Source of the DNA: Candidatus Sulfopaludibacter sp. SbA3
Lineage (GTDB): Bacteria; Acidobacteriota; Vicinamibacteria; Vicinamibacterales; UBA2999
Reading direction: 5' to 3'
Length of the DNA stretch: 21,052 bases
Assembly (NCBI GenBank): GCA_945866285.1
Contig: CAMBHC010000004.1
Coordinates: 1 to 21,052 of the forward strand
The first letter of the stretch is position 1. The number at the start of each line of letters is the position of its first letter. Below the pieces are notes generated by a model that was not told where the DNA came from, searched no databases, and saw nothing but the letters and a program-made list of their open reading frames with translations. Positions 14,076 to 20,716 of this stretch are shown here, one piece after another. The position numbers and the translations under genes are program-made.

Positions 14076-14418
14076 TCGTGTACTCCGCCGTCACCTTGGT
14101 GGTGATGCCGCCGCGAGCCGTGAAGTCGCCAATCACGGTCATCCGGACCGGGGCGCACGCCCCCACCAGATCGTCAAGAATCTGGTTCGTGGCCGCCTCG
14201 TAGAAAATCCCCTTGTTCCGGAACTCCAGCAGATAGTATTTGAGAGACTTCAGTTCGAGGCAGCGGGCCGCCGGCACGTAGCGGATCCGGATGACGCCAA
14301 AGTCGGGAAGACCCGTCTTGGGGCACATCGACGTAAACTCTGGGCAGTCGATCGCGACCTCGAATTCTCGCTCGGGCCGCGGGTTGGGAAACGTCTCGAT
14401 GATCGATGCGGTAGACAT
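14068..14418 (-). CDS. queF: NADPH-dependent 7-cyano-7-deazaguanine reductase
   Basis: A 116-residue unimodular QueF. It reduces the nitrile of preQ0 to the amine preQ1 in queuosine tRNA-modification synthesis, in the cytoplasm. The family's covalent-catalysis motif SMCPKTGLPDFG is intact, with Cys32 as the thioimide nucleophile and Asp39 as the proton donor. The diagnostic NADPH motif E-L-K-S-L-K-Y-Y follows at residues 55-62, then LEFRNKGIFYE with Glu74 for substrate binding. The length suits the short, homomultimeric form and the tunnelling-fold (T-fold) core. One small oddity: the position after FRN is Lys-Gly where many members have His. No other que gene is in the window. The 108-base gap to the divergent HU gene holds that gene's promoter. 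Confidence 0.93.
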   Translation of the reverse strand: MSTASIIETFPNPRPEREFEVAIDCPEFTSMCPKTGLPDFGVIRIRYVPAARCLELKSLKYYLLEFRNKGIFYEAATNQILDDLVGACAPVRMTVIGDFTARGGITTKVTAEYTKA

Positions 14419-14464
14419 GATGATCAGTCTACGGCAAAAGGATGAAGTAGCGGACTAGCGGCGA

Positions 14465-14493
14465 TTGACAGCCCCTACGGTCGGGGTTAGCAT
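14465..14493 (+). promoter_or_regulatory. sigma-70-type promoter of the HU-family gene
   Basis: TTGACA (14465-14470) matches the -35 consensus exactly. After 17 bases comes TAGCAT (14488-14493), four of six bases of the -10 consensus. The start codon of the HU-like gene lies 33 bases beyond the -10 element, with GGGGGA before it as a ribosome binding site. The spacer contains CCCC and GGGG arms that could pair. This is the best promoter in the window. Confidence 0.65.
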
Positions 14494-14526
14494 ACACGCC
14501 TCTTAACACTGACCCTGGGGGACACG

Positions 14527-14832
14527 ATGGACGAAGCCCGAAGAATGGGCAAGTCGGAGCTCTTTTCGCACTTTGCCGAACGGTTCGACGTCAAGCGCAC
14601 GCAGTCGCGCGAATTTTTCGACGAACTGGCAATCCTGTGCGAGAAGGAATTGAAGCGAACCGGAGAGTTCGTGATCCCCGGCATGGTGAAGTTGGTCGTG
14701 CAGCACCGCAAGGCGCGCACCGGCCGGAACCCGGCGACCGGCCAGCCAATCGAGATTGCGCCCAAGACCGTCGTCAAGGCGCGGATCGTGAAGCAGTTGA
14801 AGGACGCGATTCTCCCGAAGCAGCCGAAGTAA
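14527..14832 (+). CDS. HU-family DNA-binding protein
   Basis: A 101-residue HU/IHF-fold protein. The N-terminal half is helical (KSELFSHFAERF and REFFDELAILCEKELKRTG). Next come the beta strand FVIPGMVKLVV and the DNA-binding arm region ARTGRNPATGQPIEI, which contains the R-x-G-R-N-P-x-T-G signature with the intercalating proline. The terminal helix KARIVKQLKDAIL completes the fold. HU dimers bend and compact DNA and assist recombination and transcription. The protein is slightly longer than classical HU (about 90 residues), by an extra N-terminal and C-terminal extension. It has its own strong promoter and GGGGGA ribosome binding site, and is convergent with the NtrC-type regulator. Confidence 0.9.
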   Translation: MDEARRMGKSELFSHFAERFDVKRTQSREFFDELAILCEKELKRTGEFVIPGMVKLVVQHRKARTGRNPATGQPIEIAPKTVVKARIVKQLKDAILPKQPK

Positions 14833-14849
14833 GCAAGCGACCAGGCGGA

Positions 14850-14884
14850 CTGGCGGGGAGCTATTTCTTGATTTTCCTCGCCAG
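14850..14884. terminator. possible bidirectional hairpin between HU and the NtrC-type gene
   Basis: CTGGCGGGGA (14850-14859) pairs with TCCTCGCCAG (14875-14884) with one G-T pair, around a 16-base AT-rich loop. It lies just after the HU stop (14832) and covers the end of the convergent regulator gene. A clean T run follows on neither strand, so it is a weak candidate only. Confidence 0.3.
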
Positions 14885-16243
14885 CTCCCGAATCTCCAGT
14901 CGCTCCATCTTGAATTTCAACGTGCTGAGCGGCACGCCCAGGTAGCGCGACGTCTGCGTGACGTTCCACGCGTTGCGCTCGAGCGCCCGCACCAGGAAGT
15001 TGCGCTCGAACGTGCCAAGCGCGCGGTCCAGCAGGCTGGTGTCTGACTTGGTGCGATCGAGTTCGACGACATGGAACTCGAAGGGCAGGTCTTCGTCCGT
15101 GATCCACTCGGAGTCCGAGACCGCGACGAGCCGCTCGACCAGGTTCTCCAGCTCGCGGATGTTTCCCGGCCACCAGTAATGCGACAGCATGCGGAGTGTT
15201 GACTCCGCGATGCCGCGCACCGGCTTGTGAAAGCGCGCACTGTATCGGCGGATGAAGAAGTCGACCAGCACCGGCAGGTCGTCGATGCGCTCGCGTAACG
15301 GCGGCAGCCGCACCGGGATCACGTTGATGCGATAGAACAGGTCTTCGCGGAAGGTGCCGTCTTTCACGGCGCGCTCGAGGTCCACGTGCGTGGCGGCGAT
15401 CAGCCGGAACGCGGTCCGCACCGGACGTGTGCCACCCACCCGTTCCACTTCCCCCTCCTGGATGGCGCGCAGCAGCTTCGCTTGCAGGTCGGACTTCAGG
15501 TCGCCAATCTCGTCGAGGAACAGCGTGCCGCCGTTGGCCAACTCGAACTTGCCAATGCGCTGCTGGATGGCGCCGGTGAACGAGCCCTTCTCGTGGCCGA
15601 ACAACGTGCTCTCCACCAGCTCGCGCGGAATGGCGGCCAGGTTGACGGCGACAAACGGCGCGTCGGCGTTCACCGACTCGCGATGCAGCAGCCGCGCCAC
15701 CATCTCTTTGCCAGTGCCACTTTCGCCAAGGATCAAGACCGTCGCCGGGAGCTTCGCGACCTTGTGAACCGTCTCGAGCACGTCCTTGAGTGCGGTGCTG
15801 GGACCGGTGATGAAATCACGAGCCGCTGCGTCGCCCGCCGCGTCCTGCAGCGTGAGCACGTGGCGATTCAGGTCCTGGCGCTCGCCGGCGTGCCGCACCA
15901 GCGCGCGAAACACGTCGGGGTCGGCGTCCTTGGTGAGGAAGTGATACGCGCCGAGCTTGATGGCGCTGACCGCGGCATCCACGTCGGGGCCGTCCGATGT
16001 CATGATCACCTCGACCAGCGGGAAGTTCTCGCGCACCACCTGCAGCAAGTCAAGGCCGCCGAGCGCCGGCAGGCGCCGGTCGGTCACCAGCACGTCCACT
16101 TCTTCGCGATCCATCAACGCCAGGCCGGCTTCGGCCGATGCGGCCCGGATCACGCGGTAGTCGCGACGCAGCGTCTGCGACAGGCGTTCGCGCGCCTCGT
16201 CGTGGGGGTCGATGACCAGCACGGTCTTGCGGCGAACCGACAT
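14861..16243 (-). CDS. sigma-54-dependent response regulator, NtrC family
   Basis: A 460-residue regulator with three domains. Receiver: acidic residues Asp12 and Asp15, phosphoacceptor Asp55 in VLVTDRRLP, and Lys105. AAA+ domain: Walker A GESGTGKE at 173-180, the sigma-54 contact loop EKGSFTGA at 218-225, Walker B LFLDEIGD at 241-248, and FREDLFYR with arginine fingers at 298-305. C-terminal Fis-type helix-turn-helix: NVTQTSRYLGVPLSTLKFKM at 427-446. The loop is GSFTGA in place of the usual GAFTGA, a known tolerated variant that should still be checked for activity. It would hydrolyse ATP to open sigma-54 promoters when phosphorylated. No histidine kinase is adjacent, so the partner and targets are unknown. 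The start is 24 bases from the divergent small membrane protein. Confidence 0.93.
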   Translation of the reverse strand: MSVRRKTVLVIDPHDEARERLSQTLRRDYRVIRAASAEAGLALMDREEVDVLVTDRRLPALGGLDLLQVVRENFPLVEVIMTSDGPDVDAAVSAIKLGAYHFLTKDADPDVFRALVRHAGERQDLNRHVLTLQDAAGDAAARDFITGPSTALKDVLETVHKVAKLPATVLILGESGTGKEMVARLLHRESVNADAPFVAVNLAAIPRELVESTLFGHEKGSFTGAIQQRIGKFELANGGTLFLDEIGDLKSDLQAKLLRAIQEGEVERVGGTRPVRTAFRLIAATHVDLERAVKDGTFREDLFYRINVIPVRLPPLRERIDDLPVLVDFFIRRYSARFHKPVRGIAESTLRMLSHYWWPGNIRELENLVERLVAVSDSEWITDEDLPFEFHVVELDRTKSDTSLLDRALGTFERNFLVRALERNAWNVTQTSRYLGVPLSTLKFKMERLEIRELARKIKK

Positions 16244-16267
16244 CGAGAGGAGTATAAGGGGTCTGTG

Positions 16268-16486
16268 ATGGGTTCATTAATTGTGGCGCTAGTGGCGCTG
16301 GTCGTGGCGGTGGTCGCCTATGCGCTCTCGAGGCGAACCGCGCGGCAACTGGCGCAAATTACCGAGATGTACTGGCAGCTCAAGTTCGACCACGGCGAGC
16401 TCAAGGCCAAGGGCGGTCAGGCGGCGCCGGTCGCGCCAAGACCCCAGGAAACCTTCGTCCCCCTGACGCAACTAAAGCGTCCTTGA
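16268..16486 (+). CDS. 72-residue single-pass membrane protein of unknown function
   Basis: The ATG at 16268 has AAGGGG seven bases upstream. Residues 3-20 are one strongly hydrophobic segment (SLIVALVALVVAVVAYAL). It is followed by Ser-Arg-Arg-Thr-Ala-Arg, so the N-terminus is probably outside and the tail in the cytoplasm. The tail has a short amphipathic helix (ARQLAQITEMYWQLKF) and a Pro-Ala-rich end. The protein has no catalytic motif and I do not recognise a family. The frame continues open upstream for about 880 bases, antisense to the regulator, which is noise. It is divergent from the NtrC-type gene and precedes the lipoamide dehydrogenase operon by 140 bases. Confidence 0.6.
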   Translation: MGSLIVALVALVVAVVAYALSRRTARQLAQITEMYWQLKFDHGELKAKGGQAAPVAPRPQETFVPLTQLKRP

Positions 16487-16520
16487 CCTTCCGTTCAATT
16501 TCGAGCGACATTGAGGGGTT

Positions 16521-16580
16521 GCCGCCTTCGCTGAAGGCTACGGCGGGCTAAACCCACGTGGCCGAAGGCTTCGGTGGACA
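16521..16580. repeat. two AAGGCT-type hairpin repeats, second locus
   Basis: Unit one (16521-16548) has GCCGCC and GGCGGGC arms around CTTCGCTGAAGGCTAC, with an inner CCTTC/GAAGG hairpin. Unit two (16560-16580) contains CCGAAG and CTTCGG around a central G. The core AAGGCT(A/T)CGG is shared with the array at 1181-1264. The pair lies in the spacer just before the lipoamide dehydrogenase gene and would form a strong hairpin in its leader. Confidence 0.7.
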
Positions 16581-16626
16581 AGGGTCTCTTCATGAGGCCG
16601 CGGCATTCATAACGAGCAAGGGTCTT

Positions 16627-18051
16627 ATGGCGAACGAGTACGACGTTGTAGTGGTGGGAGCGGGGACCGGCGGCTACGTGGCAGCCATCCGCGCCGCGCA
16701 GTTGGGTCTCAAGGTTGCGGTCGTCGAGAAGCAGAAAGCGCTGGGCGGCACGTGCCTCATCTGGGGCTGCATCCCCACCAAGGCCTTGCTTGAGCACGCG
16801 CACGCGCTGAAGGTGGCCCAGGGCGCCAAGGAATGGGGCCTCACCGGCATCGACGGCGCCGGCGTCGGCATCGATATGGTCGCCGTGCACGCCCGCAAGG
16901 ACAAGATGGTGTCGGGTCTCACCGGCGGCATCGAGATGCTGTTCAAGAAGAACAAGATCGAGTGGCTCAAGGGCACCGCGCGCCTCACCGGCAAGCAGGG
17001 CGTGGAAGTCACCCTGCACGACGGCACCATTCAGTCCCTGACCGCGACCAGGGAAATCATCGTCGCCACCGGATCCGCGCCGCGCAGCGTGCCCGGCATC
17101 GAGGTGGACCGCAAGAAGATCATCTTCAGCGACGAAGCCATTCACCTGTCGTACGTGCCGAAGTCGATTGCCATCATGGGCAGCGGCGCCGTCGGCGTCG
17201 AGTTCGCATCGATCTTCAAGAGCTACGGCAGTGACGTCACCGTCATCGAGCTGTTGCCGCGGCTGGTGCCCGGCGAAGACGAGGCCGTGTCGGCCGAGCT
17301 GGAGCGCACCTTCAAGAAGCGTGGCATCAAGGTGATGACCGGCTCGAAGGTGACGTCGGCCAAGTCGGGAGCCATGGGCGTGGACCTCGACGTGCAGGGC
17401 GCCGACGGCAAGTCACAGAAGCTGAGCTACGACCTGCTGCTGGTCGCGACGGGTCGCGGCCCAGTCACCGATGGCCTTGGTGCGGAAGCGCTCGGCCTCA
17501 AGATGGATCGCGGCTACGTAGTGGTCGACGCCCTGTTCAAGACCAACCTGCCTGGCATCTCCGCGATCGGCGACGTCATCACGATGGGCGGCCCGCACTA
17601 CCAGCTCGCGCACGTGTCGTCGATGGAAGGCATCCTGCTCGCTGAGCGGATTGCCGGCCACGCGGTGCAGCCGATCAACTACGACCACGTGCCGCGTTGC
17701 ACCTACACCGAGCCGGAAATTGGCAGCGTCGGGCTGACCGAAGCGCAGGCCAAGGAGCAGGGCCACGATGTCCGCATCGGCACGTTCCCGTTCCGCGCCC
17801 TGGCGCGTGCCCGCATGGCGGGCGAAACCGACGGCTTCGTGAAGATTGTTGCCGAAAAGAAATACGACGAGATCCTGGGCGTGCACATCATCGGTCCGCG
17901 CGGGACCGAGCTCATCGCCGAAGCGGTGATGGCGCTCCGCATGGAAGTGACCGTTGAAGAGTTAATCAAGACCATTCACGCGCATCCGACCATGTCGGAA
18001 GCGGTGGGTGAAGCCGCCCACGCCGCACACGGCGCCGCGATCCACATGTGA
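16627..18051 (+). CDS. lpdA: dihydrolipoyl dehydrogenase (E3)
   Basis: A 474-residue flavoprotein disulfide reductase that reoxidises dihydrolipoamide on the E2 of 2-oxoacid dehydrogenase complexes, passing electrons via FAD to NAD+. The FAD-binding motif GAGTGGYVAA is at residues 11-20. The redox pair is Cys43 and Cys48 in GGTCLIWGCIPTK. The NAD motif GSGAVG is at 185-190, and ATGRGP marks the second FAD contact. GDV at 315-317 and the C-terminal base pair His453 and Glu458 in HAHPTMSE complete the active site. The length is normal. The start at 16627 is preferred because AAGGG lies just upstream; an in-frame GTG at 16558 would start inside the hairpin repeat. A weak promoter candidate is TTGACC at 16483 with GACATT 18 bases later. 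Translation probably continues into the E2 gene, 84 bases downstream. Confidence 0.95.
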   Translation: MANEYDVVVVGAGTGGYVAAIRAAQLGLKVAVVEKQKALGGTCLIWGCIPTKALLEHAHALKVAQGAKEWGLTGIDGAGVGIDMVAVHARKDKMVSGLTGGIEMLFKKNKIEWLKGTARLTGKQGVEVTLHDGTIQSLTATREIIVATGSAPRSVPGIEVDRKKIIFSDEAIHLSYVPKSIAIMGSGAVGVEFASIFKSYGSDVTVIELLPRLVPGEDEAVSAELERTFKKRGIKVMTGSKVTSAKSGAMGVDLDVQGADGKSQKLSYDLLLVATGRGPVTDGLGAEALGLKMDRGYVVVDALFKTNLPGISAIGDVITMGGPHYQLAHVSSMEGILLAERIAGHAVQPINYDHVPRCTYTEPEIGSVGLTEAQAKEQGHDVRIGTFPFRALARARMAGETDGFVKIVAEKKYDEILGVHIIGPRGTELIAEAVMALRMEVTVEELIKTIHAHPTMSEAVGEAAHAAHGAAIHM

Positions 18052-18062
18052 GATTCTCAGGA

Positions 18063-18116
18063 CTTGGGGACTTGGAGGCTTGAAAGTGCAAGCCCGCAAG
18101 CCCCCAAGCCCCCAGG
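18063..18116. repeat. CAAGCCCC repeat, copy 2, forming a 20-bp hairpin between E3 and E2 genes
   Basis: The left arm (18063-18082) and right arm (18089-18108) match at 17 of 20 positions as reverse complements around the 6-base loop AAAGTG. Further CCCC units follow to 18116. The right arm is the same repeat as at 14044-14075. It occupies most of the 84-base spacer, ending 20 bases before the E2 start and just before its GAAGG ribosome binding site. In the transcript it would be a large stable hairpin. Confidence 0.7.
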
Positions 18117-18135
18117 CCCGGTAGCGAAGGTACTT

Positions 18136-19401
18136 ATGCCAACATTCGTAGTCATGCCCCAGATGGGCGAGTCGATTGCCGAGGGCACCATCGTCCGCTG
18201 GATCAAGAAGGTCGGCGACGTCGTCGACCGCGACGAACCGCTGTTCGAGATCTCCACCGACAAGGTTGACGCCGAAATCCCATCGCCCGCCGCCGGCGTG
18301 TTGATGGACATTGCGGTGAAGGAAGGCGAGACCGTCCCGGTTAATAGCGTGGTGGCCACGATTGGCGCGGCTGGAGAAAAACTGGACACCGCGCCCGCGG
18401 GTGCCAGTGGTGCCAGTGGTGCGCAGACTTCGGGAAGTGCAGCACCCGTGCACTCTGGCACCGTGGCACCCCTGGCAGCTATGGCACCCGTGGCCGAAGA
18501 AGACGAAGGCGACGATCGGCAGAAGTCGTCGCCGCTGGTCCGTCGCATCGCCAAGGAACACAACATCGACATTGGCCGCATCCAGGGTTCGGGCATTGGC
18601 GGCCGCGTCACCAAGCAGGACATCCTCACGTTTATCGACAGCGGCGCCGCGGCCGCGCCGATCGCGGCGCGTCCCGCTGCCGAGCATCCGGCCGTGCCGG
18701 TGACCCGGAGTGTCGGTGACGAAGTTGTCCCGATGTCGGTGATGCGCAAGAAGATTGCCGAGCACATGGTGGTCAGCAAGCGCACCTCGGCGCACGTCTA
18801 CTCGGTGTTCGAGGTCAACTACTCGCGCGTCGACCAGATCCGCAAGGCGAAGAAGGAAGACTACGAGCGCTCGGGCGCCAAGCTGACCTTCACCTCGTTC
18901 ATCGCCAAGGTCGTCGTTGATTGCCTGCGCAAGCACAAGGTGATCAACGCCTCGCTCGACGGCGACAACATCATCTACCGCAACGACATCAACCTTGGCA
19001 TTGCCGTGGCGCTCGAGAACGGGCTGATCGTGCCGGTGGTCAAGGGGGCTGGCGAGAAGAACACGCTCGGCCTCTCGAAGGCCATCCAGGACATTGCCGA
19101 CCGCGCCCGCGCGAAGAAGCTGAACCCCGAGGAAGTGCACGGCGGCACGTTCACCATCACCAACCCGGGCAACTTCGGCGCGCAGTTCGGACTGCCCATC
19201 ATCAACCAGCCGCAGGTCGCCATTCTCGGCGTCGGCACCATCGAAAAGCGTCCGGTCGTCGTGGACGATGCGATTGGAATTCGGTTGATGGGGTTCCTGA
19301 CGCTTGGCTACGACCATCGCCTCGTCGATGGTGCGGTGGCCGACCAGTTCATGGCCGACGTCAAGAAGGGCATCGAGAACTTCGACCCGGCGCAGGCCTA
19401 A
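18136..19401 (+). CDS. 2-oxoacid dehydrogenase dihydrolipoamide acyltransferase (E2)
   Basis: A 421-residue E2. An N-terminal lipoyl domain carries Lys43 in STDKVDAE. A flexible linker follows (about 82-128). The E3/E1-binding domain spans about 132-167 (SSPLVRRIAKEHNI to GGRVTKQDI). The C-terminal acyltransferase domain holds the catalytic H-R-L-x-D-G motif, with His394 and Asp398. It transfers acyl groups from the E1 to CoA. The DKVDAE lipoyl site and single lipoyl domain suit 2-oxoglutarate (SucB) or branched-chain (BkdB) complexes; which one cannot be settled without the E1 gene, absent here. The start at 18136 has GAAGG upstream; an earlier in-frame ATG at 18064 lies in the repeat hairpin. 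The linker is encoded by TGGCACC repeats also found near 9600 and 10100. The lipB gene starts one base after the stop. Confidence 0.92.
   Translation: MPTFVVMPQMGESIAEGTIVRWIKKVGDVVDRDEPLFEISTDKVDAEIPSPAAGVLMDIAVKEGETVPVNSVVATIGAAGEKLDTAPAGASGASGAQTSGSAAPVHSGTVAPLAAMAPVAEEDEGDDRQKSSPLVRRIAKEHNIDIGRIQGSGIGGRVTKQDILTFIDSGAAAAPIAARPAAEHPAVPVTRSVGDEVVPMSVMRKKIAEHMVVSKRTSAHVYSVFEVNYSRVDQIRKAKKEDYERSGAKLTFTSFIAKVVVDCLRKHKVINASLDGDNIIYRNDINLGIAVALENGLIVPVVKGAGEKNTLGLSKAIQDIADRARAKKLNPEEVHGGTFTITNPGNFGAQFGLPIINQPQVAILGVGTIEKRPVVVDDAIGIRLMGFLTLGYDHRLVDGAVADQFMADVKKGIENFDPAQA
18398..18492. repeat. TGGCACC repeats inside the E2 linker coding sequence, copy 3
   Basis: Two tracts: GGTGCCAGTGGTGCCAGTGG near 18400-18420 and, in the opposite orientation, TGGCACCGTGGCACCCCTGG near 18455-18475, with a further unit to 18490. 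They have the core of the tracts at 9596-9681 and 10066-10117. Translated, they give the Gly-Ala-Ser and Val-Ala-Pro-Leu-Ala-Ala-Met-Ala-Pro parts of the linker. Confidence 0.6.
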
Positions 19402-19402
19402 G

Positions 19403-20044
19403 GTGATTGACGTTCGCAGGCTCGGGCTCGTCTCCTACGCAGACGGGCTCGAGCTGCAACGCGCGCTGGTCGACGACCGTAAGGCCGGCCGCATTCCCAA
19501 CACGCTGCTCCTGCTGCAGCATCCCCACGTGCTCACCATCGGCGTCAAGAAAGACGGCCGACAGCACATTCTCGCGGCACCTGATCTGCTGGCGGCGCGC
19601 GGCGTCGAGGTGTTCGAGACGGGCCGCGGCGGCGACGTCACGTATCACGGCCCCGGCCAGCTCGTGGGCTACCCGATCTTCGACCTCCACCCGGATCGTC
19701 GCGATGTGCACAAGTACGTCCGCGACCTCGAAGAGGTGATGATTCGCGCCTGTGCCGACTATGGGCTGGCTGCGGATCGGGTGAAGGGGATGAGCGGCAC
19801 CTGGATCCGCGACGCGAAGATCGGCGCCATCGGCGTGCGCATTTCGCGATGGGTGACCAGCCACGGCTTTGCGTTCAACGTCACCACCGACCTGGACTTC
19901 TTCAAGTTGATCGTCCCCTGCGGCATTGCTGACAAGGCGGTCACCTCCCTTGCCGGGCAGCTCGGCCGGCCGGTCCCAATGGCGGAGGTTGAGGACGCGT
20001 TGATCCGCCATTTCACGGGCGTTTTCGAGAAAACGCCCGGCTGA
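19403..20044 (+). CDS. lipB: octanoyl-[acyl-carrier protein]:protein octanoyltransferase
   Basis: A 213-residue LipB. It moves an octanoyl group from acyl-carrier protein to the lipoyl lysine of E2 and GcvH, the first step of de novo lipoate synthesis. The conserved RGGDVTYHGPGQLVGYP is at residues 75-91. The catalytic Lys139 sits in AKIGAIGVRISRWVTSHGFAFNV. Cys173 in IVPCGI is the acyl-enzyme cysteine. The length fits the family. The GTG start at 19403 lies one base after the E2 stop, and the overlapping AAGG serves as part of the ribosome binding site, so translation is coupled to E2. A longer open frame upstream runs out of phase with the E2 gene and is discarded. No lipA, which finishes lipoate, is in view. 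Its 3' end contains a perfect palindromic hairpin. Confidence 0.95.
   Translation: MIDVRRLGLVSYADGLELQRALVDDRKAGRIPNTLLLLQHPHVLTIGVKKDGRQHILAAPDLLAARGVEVFETGRGGDVTYHGPGQLVGYPIFDLHPDRRDVHKYVRDLEEVMIRACADYGLAADRVKGMSGTWIRDAKIGAIGVRISRWVTSHGFAFNVTTDLDFFKLIVPCGIADKAVTSLAGQLGRPVPMAEVEDALIRHFTGVFEKTPG
20016..20039. promoter_or_regulatory. perfect 11-bp inverted repeat at the 3' end of lipB
   Basis: CGGGCGTTTTC and GAAAACGCCCG are exact complements around a two-base centre, and they encode the last residues of LipB. It ends five bases before the lipB stop and 26 bases before the ECF sigma start. No T run follows. It may be an operator or a hairpin limiting read-through into the sigma gene. Confidence 0.45.
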
Positions 20045-20065
20045 CTCCTTCCCGGGAATAAGCGC

Positions 20066-20716
20066 ATGCGGGGCGGGGTTCTATTGCCCGACATGCGAGA
20101 CCATTGTGAAACCGAACTAGTGGAACGGCTGCGCCGGCAAGACGAGAGCGCGTTGGCCGATTTGTCGTCTCTTTACGGCGCGCGAATGTTCCAGCTCGCC
20201 TTCCGTTACGTCAAGAACCGCGAGGACGCGGAAGAAGTGGTGCAGGACGTTACGCTCAAGGTCTTCCGGAAGATCGATGCATTCCGTGGCGATTCGGCGC
20301 TGTCGTCGTGGATCTATCGCATCACTTTCAATACCGCGATGTCGCGGCTGCGGCACACGCGCGCGGCGCGAATGGCCGAGGTGCCTGAGCTGCCCATGAC
20401 CAGCGGTGGGGCCGACGACTCGGCACCACGTGCTCACGAGCGGGCCGACTGGTCAAATCTGGCCGACGAGGCGTTGCTGCGCCGCCAGATGCGCGACCGT
20501 CTCTTCGAGGCCGTGGAAGGCCTGCCCGAGATCTATCGCGCGCCGGTCATCTTGCGCGACATCAAGGGTCTGACGACGGAGGAGGCGAGCCTGCGGCTGC
20601 GAGTGAAGGACCAAACCTTGAAGTCGCGGCTGCACCGCGGGCGGCTGCTGCTGCGCGATCGCTTGTCAGACTTTGCCGGCGGCCTCTCGATGCACCACCC
20701 CGTCGAAGCGTACTAG
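20066..20716 (+). CDS. ECF-type RNA polymerase sigma factor (sigma-70 family)
   Basis: A 216-residue sigma factor with only regions 2 and 4. Region 2 is at about 35-95 (ALADLSSLYGARMFQLAFRYVKNREDAEEVVQDV and the DNA-melting/-10 helix SALSSWIYRITFNTAMSRLR). Region 4 is at about 150-200, with the helix-turn-helix LRDIKGLTTEEASLRLRVKDQTLKSRLHRGR for -35 recognition. The linker between them (about 100-140) is long and acidic. It should direct RNA polymerase to a stress or envelope regulon. No anti-sigma gene follows on the same strand, which is unusual for ECF factors, unless it lies elsewhere. An alternative start is the ATG at 20093; neither has a strong ribosome binding site. It ends convergently with a four-base overlap with the next gene. 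Confidence 0.92.
   Translation: MRGGVLLPDMRDHCETELVERLRRQDESALADLSSLYGARMFQLAFRYVKNREDAEEVVQDVTLKVFRKIDAFRGDSALSSWIYRITFNTAMSRLRHTRAARMAEVPELPMTSGGADDSAPRAHERADWSNLADEALLRRQMRDRLFEAVEGLPEIYRAPVILRDIKGLTTEEASLRLRVKDQTLKSRLHRGRLLLRDRLSDFAGGLSMHHPVEAY

Noticed and set aside
16558..16626. Earlier GTG start of the dihydrolipoyl dehydrogenase
   Set aside because: It would translate the hairpin repeat; AAGGG sits before the ATG at 16627 and the FAD motif begins ten residues after it.
18064..18135. Earlier ATG start of E2
   Set aside because: It would translate the CAAGCCCC hairpin; the lipoyl domain starts at the ATG at 18136.
17962..19317. Long minus-strand reading frame antisense to E2
   Set aside because: Same reason: the plus strand holds the lipoyl, binding and catalytic motifs.
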